Below, piece after piece: positions 1-12,400 of a DNA stretch of 64,000 nucleotides. Position numbers and translations under genes: made by a program. Numbering within the stretch: position 1 is the first letter of the stretch; the number at the start of each line of letters is the position of its first letter. The DNA is from Acanthosoma haemorrhoidale (Eukaryota; Arthropoda; Insecta; Hemiptera; Acanthosomatidae): NCBI GenBank assembly GCA_930367205.1, contig OV884009.1, positions 98,849,189 through 98,913,188 on the forward strand, given 5' to 3'. The notes beneath the pieces were generated by a model. It was not told the DNA's origin, did not search any database, and was given only the letters and a program-made list of their open reading frames with translations.

Positions 1-2229
1 TTAATCCTTCTCCAAGACAAATGTTATAAAAGATGACAGGTGGTGTCATTAGCCAACTCTCAAAAATTTACTTAGATTAGCATCTACAGCGGAGTCTCCT
101 GACATTGAGCAGTGGCTGAATAAAAACAATTACAAGTTACAAGCTCCAAGTAGCTATTATAGCTTGCTATAATTCCATGTAAAAACTTTGGTTCGTTCAC
201 GTTTTTGCTACTCTCGTTTTTCAGGTGCTTTACCTCATAATAAATTTCTTAAATATTAAGTTGTTCTCATCATGTTTGAATTTTATAAAATAAATACCTA
301 CCTTACAGAGTGGTCCTTGAATTACCCATTCCTATTGAATTGAATTTGCATAGCAAATATAAGTTGTTCAATGTTGTGTAAATTGCCTTTTCTAAGGTGG
401 GTGTTGGAGGGGGAGGGGCAACACCACTTGTTGACCCGCTTGAGTTTGTAGAACCACTATTGCGGCCTACGACAGAAAAAGGTTGTCCACCTCTGTTGTA
501 AATGAATGAATATATCAGATAACATGTTCACTACAGATCTGTCAGGCATCCTTGGGAGTGTGATCAATATCCGCTAATCATTCGTCACCGGTGCACGATA
601 CATCTCGGTTAGTTTGAGTTTTCTGGAAAACTTCGAGGAAAGAGTATTTATTTACGATTTAAAAATTTCAAATCCATATTTATGTGCTTGTGAACTCTCA
701 TTTTGGGCAGAGAGGGTTTTCTTTCGGAGCCTACCTACTATATATCGAGCCTTTAGAGCAGACAAAATTGATTTTCCGTTTCTATCCATAGTTTTCTGGT
801 TATGCAGTTTTTCGTTGACCATCGCATGATGTGTGATTTTATCCATGGACGTAAAAGTAATTGTTAACTTTTATTTTAAAAATTAGATTTAACTTATTGA
901 AAATTATATATCTCAGAAATAAAATATTTTTGAAACTGTTAAAACGAATTTATCTCCTTGCCTACATTGTTTCTGTCTGTCCTAAAAACCTCGGAGGGTG
1001 TTTCTGTTGAAATCCCTACATGGAATGTAAATATTAATTCCAATTAATGCTCTATATATTAATAGTTACCGCTAGTGAGTGAAAAGAGAGCCCTTTCTGT
1101 AGGGGGTTCAAAATGTTATTCACTAGTTACAAATTAATTGTTGGCTACTTCACAGATAATTTTATATTTATAGGTAGAAATTAACAACTAAACAATCTAA
1201 TATACTATTCGGTTTTTCTCTGCTGAATGAAAGCGTTTAATGGCTCAACTCAAAATCTGATATTTTAGAAAATAAGTTTTGATAATGTACGTATCTATAA
1301 GGTTCATTCATGTTTCACCTTTCAGGCAAACGCATTTTAAAAGGAGCTGAAGTGTTTTATGTTTCTACACTTCCTCCAACAAAAGCAAAAAGTTGTTGGA
1401 AATTAGACTACTATTTCTCAAAAATAAAAGTGCAATCGAGTTTTGTTAAATAAAACCTGAATATGAGAACATTTTTGGTCTGAGGCTTTCTCCTTGCCAC
1501 CACACTGACCATTATTTACTCAATCAATTAAATATTATTTTTGTATTTTATTTATTAATTATAACTTTTATGTTGCAGTACTGCGTTGACAATAGTTACC
1601 TCGTCCATTGCGGTACGCCAGTGCTGTGCTAGTTACCCGCCAGCTTTGGATATCTCTGAAAAGTGAAAAGACAAAAATTGGCTTTCTATCAGAAGGCAAC
1701 CCTTAAAAATCTCGGAAGGGAGAAAGCAGTGTCAATCAAAAAGTAGTCAAAGTAAGCGGTTCATTGTCGTTTGAAATTTGAAACAAAAACATATGAATTT
1801 TCTTTACACTAAGTGGATATGATTTCGATGAGTACAGCAAATCTAGATCTGATTAAAAAAATATCGGATCGGATGGTCCTTTCTCTTGTAATTGCTTTTC
1901 TTTATTTATGTCAAGAGATTTTTCTATTTCCTAAGAAATTGCTTTTCTCAACAAGGAATCCTACATAGGTACGTGGTAAAAAATCATACATTTTAAAAGT
2001 ACATTCTGTAACACTAACATAAAAGTAGGAGAAGGAATATGAAAAATATTTATTGTTTAAAACATTGGTCGTTTTTCTCAAACTTTTGAAGTTCATCTCA
2101 GAAACTTAATAATTTTGTATTTTGATTCAATGTCAAAAGCAAACTAAAGAGAGTAAAGTCATAAAATATTCTAAGATACATAAACAAGCAACATTTGCAA
2201 TTATAATTAGTTTTTTTTCATTAGTACAT
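1..2229. other. AT-rich non-coding sequence, nothing recognised
   Basis: No reading frame here resembles a known protein. The small overlapping open frames on both strands near 614-846 show no family motif. A G-rich patch near 400-425 and scattered A/T homopolymers are the only compositional features. The block ends where the first recognisable LINE fragment begins. Confidence 0.5.
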
Positions 2230-2269
2230 ACAGCACCTCCTAGGCCTCCTCAATAAGAAACCGCCAACA

Positions 2270-2398
2270 CTCAGTGTCGAGTGCCGTTGCGGATCCATCG
2301 GCAGTTTCTTTCAGATTTCTTCAGGTTCTCCTCGCTCAATCTCACCACATGACCAGCCCACCTTAACCCGGCTCGCTTCACTAGAAAACGAAATGCTC
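2270..2398 (-). mobile_element. CR1/RTE-like LINE ORF2 C-terminal fragment
   Basis: Read on the - strand this piece contains LRWAGHVVRLSEEN. That matches the conserved segment after the reverse transcriptase core of many CR1/RTE-clade LINEs, where a typical form is LRW-x-GHV-x-RM. It is followed by a Trp/Arg-rich stretch and an in-frame stop near 2271. Only about 42 codons survive, so it is a dead fragment. It abuts a Jockey-like LINE piece in the opposite orientation at about 2400, which suggests one element landed beside or within the other. The clade is inferred from one motif. Confidence 0.6.
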
Positions 2399-2408
2399 AT
2401 ATATAAGT

Positions 2409-2960
2409 CATACAAAAACCAATCTGGTCTTTCGGGCTTGAACTATGGGGATCAGCAAAGCCCTTTAATTTAACATCTAAGAGTATCAGTTAATGCGCCG
2501 TTTTATGCCACAAAACCCTTCTTAGTCACCTTAAAATCCCTATTATCCAAGATCACATTTCCTCGAAATTCTTGAAATTCCATCAAAAACTATCCGACTA
2601 TTCAAATCCTCTTGCAACATCACTTTGAAGCATCATCCTCCCCAACAATCCTCCTCGGAGATTGAAACGGAAGTGATCCTGTGACACTTTGTAAATAGAT
2701 AGCCACAGGGATTTCTGGTACTGGTCAGTATTCTCCCTTCTTGTCCTGAGCGTCTGTGGTGAGGGAATGTGAGAATTCTGCAGCAATGAGGGAATCCCGG
2801 GTCTATATTGTTAAAATGTATGTTGTAAATACTATACGAACTAGGGGTGATGGATGCAATACAGCACTGTGCATCTGGTATCAATAAGATCATTTATCAC
2901 AATTATCTATTGTCCTTTTAAGCCTGATTGTAATTTTCTTCGAATAAAGAATTTAAAAAT
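2409..2960 (+). mobile_element. Jockey-like LINE 3' end, copy A (ORF2 C-terminus plus 3' tail)
   Basis: The + strand frame from about 2417 reads KPIWSFGLELWGSAKPFN and, further on, KIPIIQDHISSKFLKFHQKL. This is the C-terminal region of Jockey-clade ORF2 proteins, which carry a P-I-W-x-x-G-x-x-L-W-G-x-A signature. There is an in-frame TAA about 24 codons in, and the frame closes near 2630. The remaining ~330 bases look like the LINE 3' UTR. They end in a tail (from about 2890) containing ATTTATCACAATTATCTATTG and an AATAAAGAA near 2944-2952. The same C-terminus and a similar tail recur at 22975-23962, so the two are copies of one family. It is inactive. Confidence 0.75.
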
Positions 2961-3436
2961 AAACATAGTCAATATTCAATTTTTGATTTAAAGATGTCCA
3001 ATGGTCACCTGCATTTTTATGGGGGGGGGGATTTGTGGTTTTTAACAACAACAGCTTTAATACAAACAGCTCCAATTACACCATTATGTATGTTCCCAAA
3101 TGTGCTGAGCGTGTCTACAAGTTTTGAAAAACTAGACATTTTTTTTTCATTTTCTCTCAAGGTGACAGTTAAGAGCTGCGCACCCCCACGGTCCGGCCGC
3201 AGCTCCTACCCCACCCTCGTCGCCCAAACCTACTCACCGTTGGTCTTTTTTTCTTCACTGGTTTTTTTTTCTTTTTGTCTTTATCTGTTAGTTTCGAAAA
3301 AAAAAAATAAAAGAAACAAACCGCCACATCGTTATATATTATATACGATCACTGAGGAATGTCGTAGAATAGTAGTATTTAGTAGAACAACGTTTGACAT
3401 ACAATAGTCGGCTACTTAATTACAATAAAGTAATTA

Positions 3437-3574
3437 TTTTGTTACATCTCTCCCTTACTTATATTTTGCCGATTGCAAGTCGGTTGTGTCAAATAGATGT
3501 AATTTTGTTACATCTCTCCCTTACTTATATTTTGCCGATTGCAAGTCGGTTGTGTCAAATAGATGTAATTTTGT
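3437..3574. repeat. Tandem duplication, 66-bp unit, about two copies
   Basis: The segment beginning TTTTGTTACATCTCTCCC occurs at 3437 and again 66 bp later at 3503. The two units are identical by eye, and a few bases of a third copy follow (to about 3574). The near-perfect identity implies a recent duplication or an assembly artefact. Confidence 0.85.
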
Positions 3575-3662
3575 CTCAGGAGTTGGCCCTAGGTCGATGA
3601 AAGATTTTTTTAAGGATTACAAGGTCCGTGAAATGTTTCGAACTGTCAACATCCCACGCCAC

Positions 3663-3738
3663 ATCGAACTTAACCATGGTTCAGAAACGCATATTATATC
3701 GAACTTAACCATGGTTCAGAAACGCATATTATATCGAA
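3663..3738. repeat. Tandem duplication, 35-bp unit, two copies
   Basis: ATCGAACTTAACCATGG starts at 3663 and again at 3698, and the copies are identical. This lies only about 90 bp beyond the 66-bp duplication. Confidence 0.85.
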
Positions 3739-5258
3739 ACCTTGTCCATTAATAAATTTTATGGAAAACGCTTCATTTATGAATGTAAGCCGATCCCCCA
3801 GTTTCACTCATTAAAGTGGAATATTTTTGTTAACTCATATTTAGGAATCCAATCCCTGATATTTTCCCCTTGATTAAGAACCCATTTAAGACGATAAGAT
3901 ATTTTGAAAATACGGCCTTAAGAGGGTAATAAATATTGTTAGTCCGGACAGAATTCAATAGGACAATATTTTTGTTCATTTCATAGTTAGGGATATATCG
4001 GTTGGTGAAAGAAAGTTTAATTTTTTTTTTTTTATTCGAGTGGTAAGCAATTTTATTTCCAACCACTGAGTATCCTACACAAAGATTTGATGCACACATA
4101 GATTGAATTTAACGTTGGTCTAGTCTTGCAGAAAGTCACGGTGGAAACAAATACGAATCCGTGGATCAAATCCAATTACATTTGCACATTCTTTCTGCCG
4201 GATTAGTACAGAAAAATGGGCGGGAATAGGTGTGACGTGCTTAAGTCTCCAGTCAACATAGTCCGTAGTAATCGGTTTAGACTAATCTAACCTCTCCATA
4301 CTGGACGCTGGACAACACTAAATAAAATTGGAACGATGCAAAGCTGTTCAAATACAATAGGAACAAGGTTTCGGGAACAATAATACACCTTCTACCTCAT
4401 GGAGGGCTGCAATTTACAGGAAGGAAAATATGGTGGATTCTATACAAATAATTAACAAGCTAAATGGCAATTCTTATTTGTTAAACCATCTTGGTCATCA
4501 TAAATTAACTTTTCAAAAGAAAACAAAATTAAATTAAACGGAATAAATTTATTTCCAATATTCACAAAAGACTCGCATCACAACAACCAAAATATTACCA
4601 GAAAAAAAAAGAACCTTATTTTTTTATATTTTCTAATATTTATTTTTTATGTTATTTGAAAATTTACAAGAATTGAACAATGAGATTTAAGAATTCATTT
4701 ATACTATCCGTAGATAATCCGTTGATATGTGTTTTTCCTGTGAACGAAGACTCAATTGCGTTTCTCTGACGCGAAAGAAACAACATTTAAAGCCTTTATT
4801 TCAAATATTGTTCTTTCATAACTCTTTAATTCCTCACTTTAACTTTACACAACTCAAAATTTCACTTTACACTTCACCGCACTCTCTATAACCTCTCGTC
4901 ACGACATTCCGTAGTCATCCCTACTGTGCTGCTGCCGCCCAGGTCAACCCTGCCTAGTAAAATACGATTAAAAAAAAAAAGTTAAAAACTACGATGACTC
5001 AAGTCGTGTTCTTTACTTATATAATATATATATATTTGTGTAATTGTAATTTAAATCCGTTATTTAATTCTGTACCATGGAGAAAAAAAATGGTCCATTT
5101 CAAAAGATGGTTAAGTTAACGTTGGAGCCTTTGTTGCAATTAATGTGCGCCCACAGTTAGATGTGGGACTTCCCACACAATTCGCATTTTGCATTTTTGA
5201 TATCTGTCAACTGTTTGGTTGGGAAGTGTAAATTTGTTGTAACATGTTTAAAACTTTT

Positions 5259-5338
5259 CCGGTCATCATTGTTGCCATCATTCATAGTTCATGTCTCCGG
5301 TCATCATTGTTGCCATCATTCATAGTTCATGTCTCCGG
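5259..5338. repeat. Tandem duplication, 38-bp unit, two copies
   Basis: CCGGTCATCATTGTTGCC starts at 5259 and again at 5297, and the copies are identical by eye and followed by a further CCGG. Confidence 0.85.
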
Positions 5339-5765
5339 TTCATTTGGTCCATAGGCTCTTATTGTTGAGCCCGAAGGACGGCCATCGTATTGCCTGTCTG
5401 TTTTACGAGTCGACGTAAATATGATCAAATCCAACTAAAATTTTGAAGTGTAAAACTTTGAAATTTTCTGATTAGATTTTAGTTAAAATACTAAATGGGA
5501 TGTAAGCGAACAAATAAAAATTAAATGTGAAAGTAGTTTGACTGGTTCCTATTTTTCAATCAAATATCATTATATCAAATATTTTCAAAATTTGTAGCTT
5601 TTCACGTTTCAAAAACATATTTGAAGTCGCTAACGCAAAAATGATTTTGAAGATATTTCAGATATTAGGTTTTAGGAGCTAACATGTCGCTCCATCCGAT
5701 TTAAATAGTTTTTTTTTTATTAACGTTTTAGTAATTTACAATGATCTTTACAATAATCCCAAAAG

Positions 5766-5891
5766 AAATTTAACCAACGAAAACCTTAATTGTGTACTAT
5801 TATGATACATCACGTTTGTTGTATTTATTTTCATTGCTCACTAGAAATGATCTTAACATTGAATAACTCGCATAAATGTCTTCACACATAA
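5766..5891. repeat. 126-bp direct repeat, left copy
   Basis: This segment starts AAATTTAACCAACG and ends CACACATAA. It recurs at 6367-6492 with a single visible mismatch (GATACATC versus GATTCATC). The copies are in the same orientation with 475 bp between them, a layout like a small terminal-repeat element (see Part 2). Confidence 0.85.
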
Positions 5892-6077
5892 AGCTATTTT
5901 TTAAATAGTGTTAATCGAATTATGTGCCTGATGAGTTATAGCTTACTTTGGTACTAGGATGTGAGATTTCAGAGGCTTAGGACAACAAGTATTTAAGACG
6001 ATTTATGCTTTTTAAACCAGACAAGAGAGTCATGTTTAATAATTATTTATAATTAACGGACAAAAACCAAATTACTT

Positions 6078-6134
6078 GAAGATGAGGACTGGATCCCGAG
6101 TAGACCGTGCTCTACCCACTGAGCCGTGTTACCC
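6078..6134 (-). repeat. tRNA-like (SINE-head-like) fragment
   Basis: On the - strand this reads GGCTCAGTGGGTAGAGC, which matches a tRNA D-arm and the internal A box. It is followed by CACGGTCTACTCGGGATCC, resembling an anticodon stem-loop region. No good T-arm follows (no GGTTCGA-type B box) and the acceptor stem does not pair, so it is not a functional tRNA. A truncated tRNA-derived SINE head or pseudo-tRNA is the likeliest reading. It lies between the two 126-bp direct repeats. Confidence 0.45.
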
Positions 6135-6366
6135 ATTACCGCTAATTAAATTTCTCATTCAAGTTTAATATTTTATTATTGCACAGGCTTGAGAAAGTTC
6201 TTGATTTTTGGTTGGATTTTCGGAATTGCGACTACTCAGAAAAAGTAATCACACAGCAAATAATTAATGGTAATTTATTAATGTATTCGATTCATAAACC
6301 GATTTCTTGGTAGGTTTCTTGACACAATGCTTTGAATTATTAAATATTTTATAAACTATAAACAGT

Positions 6367-6492
6367 AAATTTAACCAACGAAAACCTTAATTGTGTACTA
6401 TTATGATTCATCACGTTTGTTGTATTTATTTTCATTGCTCACTAGAAATGATCTTAACATTGAATAACTCGCATAAATGTCTTCACACATAA
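6367..6492. repeat. 126-bp direct repeat, right copy
   Basis: Second copy of the segment at 5766-5891, same orientation, offset by 601 bp, one mismatch seen. Confidence 0.85.
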
Positions 6493-9400
6493 TGAAAAAC
6501 GGAGTTATTATGAAAAGTGGAATACTGATTCATACACCATTTATAAAAAAGTACGAATTGTTTTTATCTATTTAAAACGTATATTTTTTTTAGGTCGGAG
6601 TTTATTTCCGTACGCAGTGTATCCCGGAAGGACGTAGAACCCTAGGCTTTTACGTCTCCGATGAAAATAGTCCACATTTTTTTTATTATTCATATCTATT
6701 CGCCTACTTAAACAAAAAAATCTCGCGGTTTATTTATTTTTATTTTTTTACAACGATCCTATCTTTTAATTAGGCAAGGTGGCGTGGCCAGTGCCCAAAG
6801 TGTAAAGCTTGGCAAAAATGTTGGCTGCTCAGATGGAGTTCGTTAGTGCAGAAGTGCCAGCAAACGAGATTACAACTTAAGCACTTTGGAATATGGAAAG
6901 GATTTTTGACAGGGATAGAGGGGAAAGGGTATTTCACTCCAGGGCTTCCCCAACTTTCATTTTTCCTTCATTACGTCACCAAGCTTTTTGTTTGAAAATT
7001 GTTATGAATTTCCAATGTCTGGCGATGAAAGCAAATTTCAGCTTGCTAAAAGAGTCTTAAAAAAATATTTTATATACCACTTAATAACTGCTTGCTTATT
7101 GGTGTCTGTGATGTACATGGATGGTGTGTGGTACTAGAGGCATCACGAACCTTGAAACTATCTTTAAAGTGTTCAAAATCTTAGACAGATTCTCTATTCC
7201 TCTTAGTATGCCTATGAAATATAACAAACATAATATGTATAGGAAGAAAAGTCTATTTGGAAAATCCATGGATCCCCGTATGTTTAGTTCAAAATAAGGT
7301 TTTTTTTGGGGGGGGGGTTTCTTAACCCCTTGGGTAATTATTTTTTTAAATTAATACGAAATTATAATAGAATATAATATGAACAGAGGGTTTCTCCTTT
7401 TACTGCATTGCATGCATTTTAAGGAGTGCATGTCTTAAAAACTAACAGTCTTTTTGTGGTTAAAACTTAATTACATTGCAAAGGGACTTGATGGGGCTCA
7501 CCGTCGGGTTGTAATAAGGGAAAAAACTAAAACTAAACTTACAAACTATAACGTTCCTGCCTCGACTGCTTGCAGAAATAAGGCTGTACTGTTACTTGTG
7601 GAAGTATGACGGCCCAGCTCTACCTCTCCGCGAGATGTTACAAAATACACCAACAAGTCCAAAAAATATACGCAGTAATTTAAAATAAAGACGGATTCTG
7701 GTCAGTACCTTCCTTCCACTACTAGTCAATGATTTTTAGTTTAATTTCTCGCTGGATGGTGAAAGGCATGAGCTCGAGGAAACATATTGCTAATTATTTT
7801 TTAGCCAACTCTGTGCTCAAGTTGTAATCACATTTAGGCCTTTTCAGAAAAAAATTCTTTTCAAAGAACAGAATATTGAATCTCCTTCCTCTTGCTAGAT
7901 TTTTTCTCACGGTATATTTTTCCTTCCACCTCCCTCCCTGATTTTTTTTTTGGGGGGGGGGTCATGGGGCTTACAACTCATTGAAAAAACAATTCGCTAA
8001 GAAAATTATTATTTTCACTCCGTCCTTTGCAAATGGAGGTGTATTTTCCCTTATAATATTGTACTGTAGAGAGATTTTCGAACACACTGAACAAAGTTAC
8101 TTGTTACTTGTACAAACATATCTGTCTTATACATGCCAATTTTTATATTCGGTATATTGTTGATGTTGGTAACTCAGACCACTTAGACTAAGGGTAGGAT
8201 TACAGTTGTTAAGAAAAAGCTATTTATGTTTCTCTAATGGTCACATCAAACAAGTTTAACCAAGGCTTTTTTTTGACTGTATTTATTACATAAATTATAA
8301 ACTAAATATTTTTTGTTGAAATGCTCATAAACGAAATCAAGAGGTCTGAAATTGAAGTAACTGATTTGAGTCGCGGTTAAGTTATACCGGCCACGAGTGT
8401 TTCTCCAATAATTATCAAACAAATATGAAAAAGTGACTAGGTATTTTAATAAAAAATCTGTATAACTGAAATTGCCTTTTCGTCAAGTAACAAAAGAAAA
8501 ACTCTAGAATTGAAATCTAGAATGGCATCCCAAAACATTATTAAAGATACTGACTAATTTTATTATCAATATTTATTAACTTTTAGGTAAGTCCTGCCTC
8601 CTTTATAAATCCCAAGTATCTGTCGATATTATTTATTTACTTTACTTCCTATGTCTTGTATTTTGTTATTCTTTTGAATGAGTTGAAGCTTTCTTGGGCT
8701 ATGATCGGTTTGGTTTGATGAAAAAGGGATGTTATGTTTTTAGCACTTTTAATTTTTGACGTTTCGACCTCCTGTGCATGTCTGCCCTGATGTAAAGAAA
8801 ACATCTCTCCGTGCTTTCTCCTTATTATCATCAATTCTGGCAATAAACGCTTCAACTCATTTATGATCACGCCTAACAATGAATTACAGTAAATACTTTA
8901 AATGGAATTTAGCAGTAAACAACATGTAAACAAGTTTAGACTGTACATTTAAAAAAAGTATTCAAATAGTGTTATTTCTCTTTGACGTTTTTTTGTTTTG
9001 TATAAAATAACATAATGCAGTTGTGCTTACTAATCGTCTGTATTAACATTTCCTTTATCCCAGTTTAGCTGTTCTCGTTGTTTAATTTATTTATTATTGA
9101 TTTAGGGTCCTGTAAATTTTAATCTCAATGTGAGTTGGCTCTGTTGAAAAGCTAGAGGCAAGCATTGCTATGAAGGTGGTTCTATCTTTGGAGCTGAGTT
9201 AGAAGGAGACGATGCCAGCTAAATGTTGACGTCACACCTCGTCAAATTTATGCTAGCGCCCCACCCCCAGGTGTGGAGGCCACTGTAGATGCGCACCGCC
9301 TCTTGGCAATATTTGACACAGAAAAATAAATCAAAATCCGAAAATTAGGAAAATCTTACCACGAGTTTTATCCCTACTCTAAAACATTCCGCCATACTTT

Positions 9401-12400
9401 CCACGTCACGGCCTTTAGATGTCCCAAAAGGTGAAATTTTTTTAACTATTAGAGACACTTAATAACTATTTCAATATTTTATATTTTGTTGGAAAGAGGT
9501 TAAAACACTGTTATTCATTGAACGTGCGCCATCGGAAGAAAATCTATTGATCAATAGCCTAGCTATTTTGTTCATTTTTTTAAAAAACAAATTAGTTTAT
9601 CTTTTAAACCATTTGGTATTGAAAATCGTTTTGTCCCCAAAAATAATAATAATTCATGTAAATAGCCAAAATGACAATAACAACATACAACAAAACTATT
9701 GAAATCACCTTGACTAACATTACAACCATTTCTGTTGTCTTCCAAACCATTTCTTTTTCCATTACCATTGAATACACTTTTTGACAATTCAAAATCCCCC
9801 CCCCAAATTCAAGGAGAACTAGCGATTACCACAAACCGACAAAATGCTATTGTAAATGTTTAATTATCAAAAAACGGAAAATTATACTTATTTGAAAATC
9901 GTGTTAAAAACGATACCCATCATTTTTTTTAATAATAATTAATAAATATATTTTCACTTCTACCTGGAAGGTGCAGGTAGGAGGACACCCAATATAGTGT
10001 TAATTACTAGAGATCGCGAGGCTGACGCTTCAACCTCCGACGAGGATTGTAGGGATGTGTGGAGCTAGACAACGATCTTTCTGAAGGATTAGGATGTGTA
10101 GATAATTTTGTTAACTAATTATTAGATACTTATTAAGAATTTCATCTTGATAGTGGCACTTAAAATAATTGCATTAAAATGAAGTGCCTACTGTTTACGT
10201 AATTTTCCTTTCACTCTCCTTTCTCGGTGTATTATCTGACCTGTTGCAGACTAGACAGTATGTTTAAACAGTTTCTTCCTAAAAAAATGTCTATATTTCA
10301 AATACAAAAATTTATTTTTTTAAACATAATAAAAAGGTTTTTATATTTTCTATAGCACTGTATGGAAACCCTGTAACCCAAAGCTGTAAATCCAGCATAG
10401 TTTTTGTATTTTTCCTTTAGAATTTAGTCATGATTTATATATCATAACTTAATTTTGCAAACTTCGTTTACTTTTGGGTGACGTCCTAAAAAACAATATG
10501 AAGCTTAGCTTAAAAAAAAACTTAGTGAAATAAATAAGTAATAATAATAATAAATAAATAGCTATAAATAAAATTAGCAAGTTGTCATTTTAAGTTTAAA
10601 TTCCTCACCATAATTGATGGTTGCTGGTAGTCTTTACGACTTCCATCGTGCAACCTTGCAAACAAAATATTTTAATTGTTTTCCTTTGATCAAAGGGTTC
10701 GTTTTTAAAGAAGTAATAAAATGTTCCATCAAATCCTGTCTATCCTATTGTATGATAAGTTACAAATAAAATCAATGAATTTATTTTTTGGTTTTATAAG
10801 GTACTTCATCTTGATGAGAGGAAATCACTTAAAATGGCTAGTTCATACTAGATCCATTTCAAATTTTCTACATTGTGAGGGATTTGTTTTTGTTTTTTTC
10901 AAAACAAGAAACCTGAATGTAATAATCCATTTGTCCCCTATCTATCATAGTCATTATGCTATTAAATTGAATTGAAGTTTTTAGTATTAATATGCAATTT
11001 GTGTTGATACTTCCGTAGACTAATATATTAACACCTACAACTTCACATATTTCATGAGCACAAATAGCTGAGCTATATGTTTTTTTAGGGGATGGCACAA
11101 TCACCATAATTTCAAAATTAAATTCATTTTAAACATTATTATTAAAGCAGACGACTACATGTATTTGCTATGTGGGCTCTCGATAATATAAATTACGTGG
11201 CACATAGATTGGCTAAGCGATTTGATTCACCCTGGTATATCAAATAATGTTTGACCTTCAACATTATTTTTATTGTGAGTATAACATTGCCTATGAAACA
11301 AAATGATGATCGCCCTTTTTCTGAGAGAGGTTGGAACAACAGGTTGGTCGCCAGTGGCTCAGGATAACTGGGGGGGGGGGCGGGACGATATCTAGAGTGT
11401 ATCTGCCTCCTATTACGTATTATATAGTATCTATGTATTATGTAGTAAATGTTATATAATTTCCTTCACGGTAAGCTCCTAAAACTCCATTATATTATTT
11501 CGATTTTTTGTTCCGGTCCCAGGTCCCTATCTATGCATTATTCCCCGAGTTACTTTTTTTTCTTTTAATATTCTTGGAATAGTTTCTCCAACGGAAGTAT
11601 CAGGAAGAGCTCAAACCTCAGTTACGATGGATAAAACCCTCACAATTAATAATTGCGTCATTATTGTGTTACATTAGAGTGGTATGCCAAAATCACTACC
11701 TCGATTGTTTTCATAAATGTCCCACTAATTTCCTATCATTTTAGTTATGAAAACTAAACTCATCTTGACTAAAATGAAAAGAAAGTCCAAAGCTGATCTT
11801 TACTCGAGGCAGGTATATTAGTGACCCTAGTAGACTTCTCTGCCCTAATACGGACAAGGAAAGGTTACGGTGGTTAAAACTTTAAACCCCCTTGGTTTTC
11901 CCTGAACCGGAGTATATGATTCCTGTTGCCCACGTTAAAAAAAAATAGTTTTTTGCTTACTTGATTTATTTTTTCTACTGTGAAAGGGGGATTTAAGGTT
12001 TAAAAGAGAAATATTTTTCGAATTGAAGTTATTAAGAAACGTCTCGACAAAAGTAAGTAATTGCTTAAAGAAAAGTGTCATTCCCATTGTTAGGAAAGTG
12101 TATGGTCTTTTTAGTCATCTTTGCGGAAATTAAGTATGAATTTTATACTTTACTCCTAAAAAAATATTTTCTGTCCATAATTGATCTTTTTTTTTCAAAT
12201 TTGTTTATTCTATATGGCTTTGTAAAGTGAGGTTCTAACGGCTCGAGAGCCGAAACAATGGCCAATTTTCTATTTTCTGTGGGCTTGTAAGTGTTCTATG
12301 GAACTGTGTTCCTATTAGCATGAACACGCTTTAATACAGCCCAGTTAATTGTGAGTGTCATCACATGAACACGATTATTCCTATTAAATGTCAATTCGGT

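Larger units (their letters stand above)
2961..5765. other. Non-coding stretch with three short tandem duplications
   Basis: No gene is recognisable. A G10 run sits at 3021-3030, and a short GC-rich patch at 3170-3240 stands out against the AT-rich background. Three head-to-tail duplications with periods of 66, 35 and 38 bp are listed separately. Small open frames here, such as those spanning the 66-bp repeat, are by-products of the duplication. Confidence 0.5.

Noticed and set aside
9963..10070. Short open stretch on the + strand (GRRTPNIVLITRDREADAS)
   Set aside because: It has coding-like composition, but about 35 codons with no recognisable motif is too little to call.
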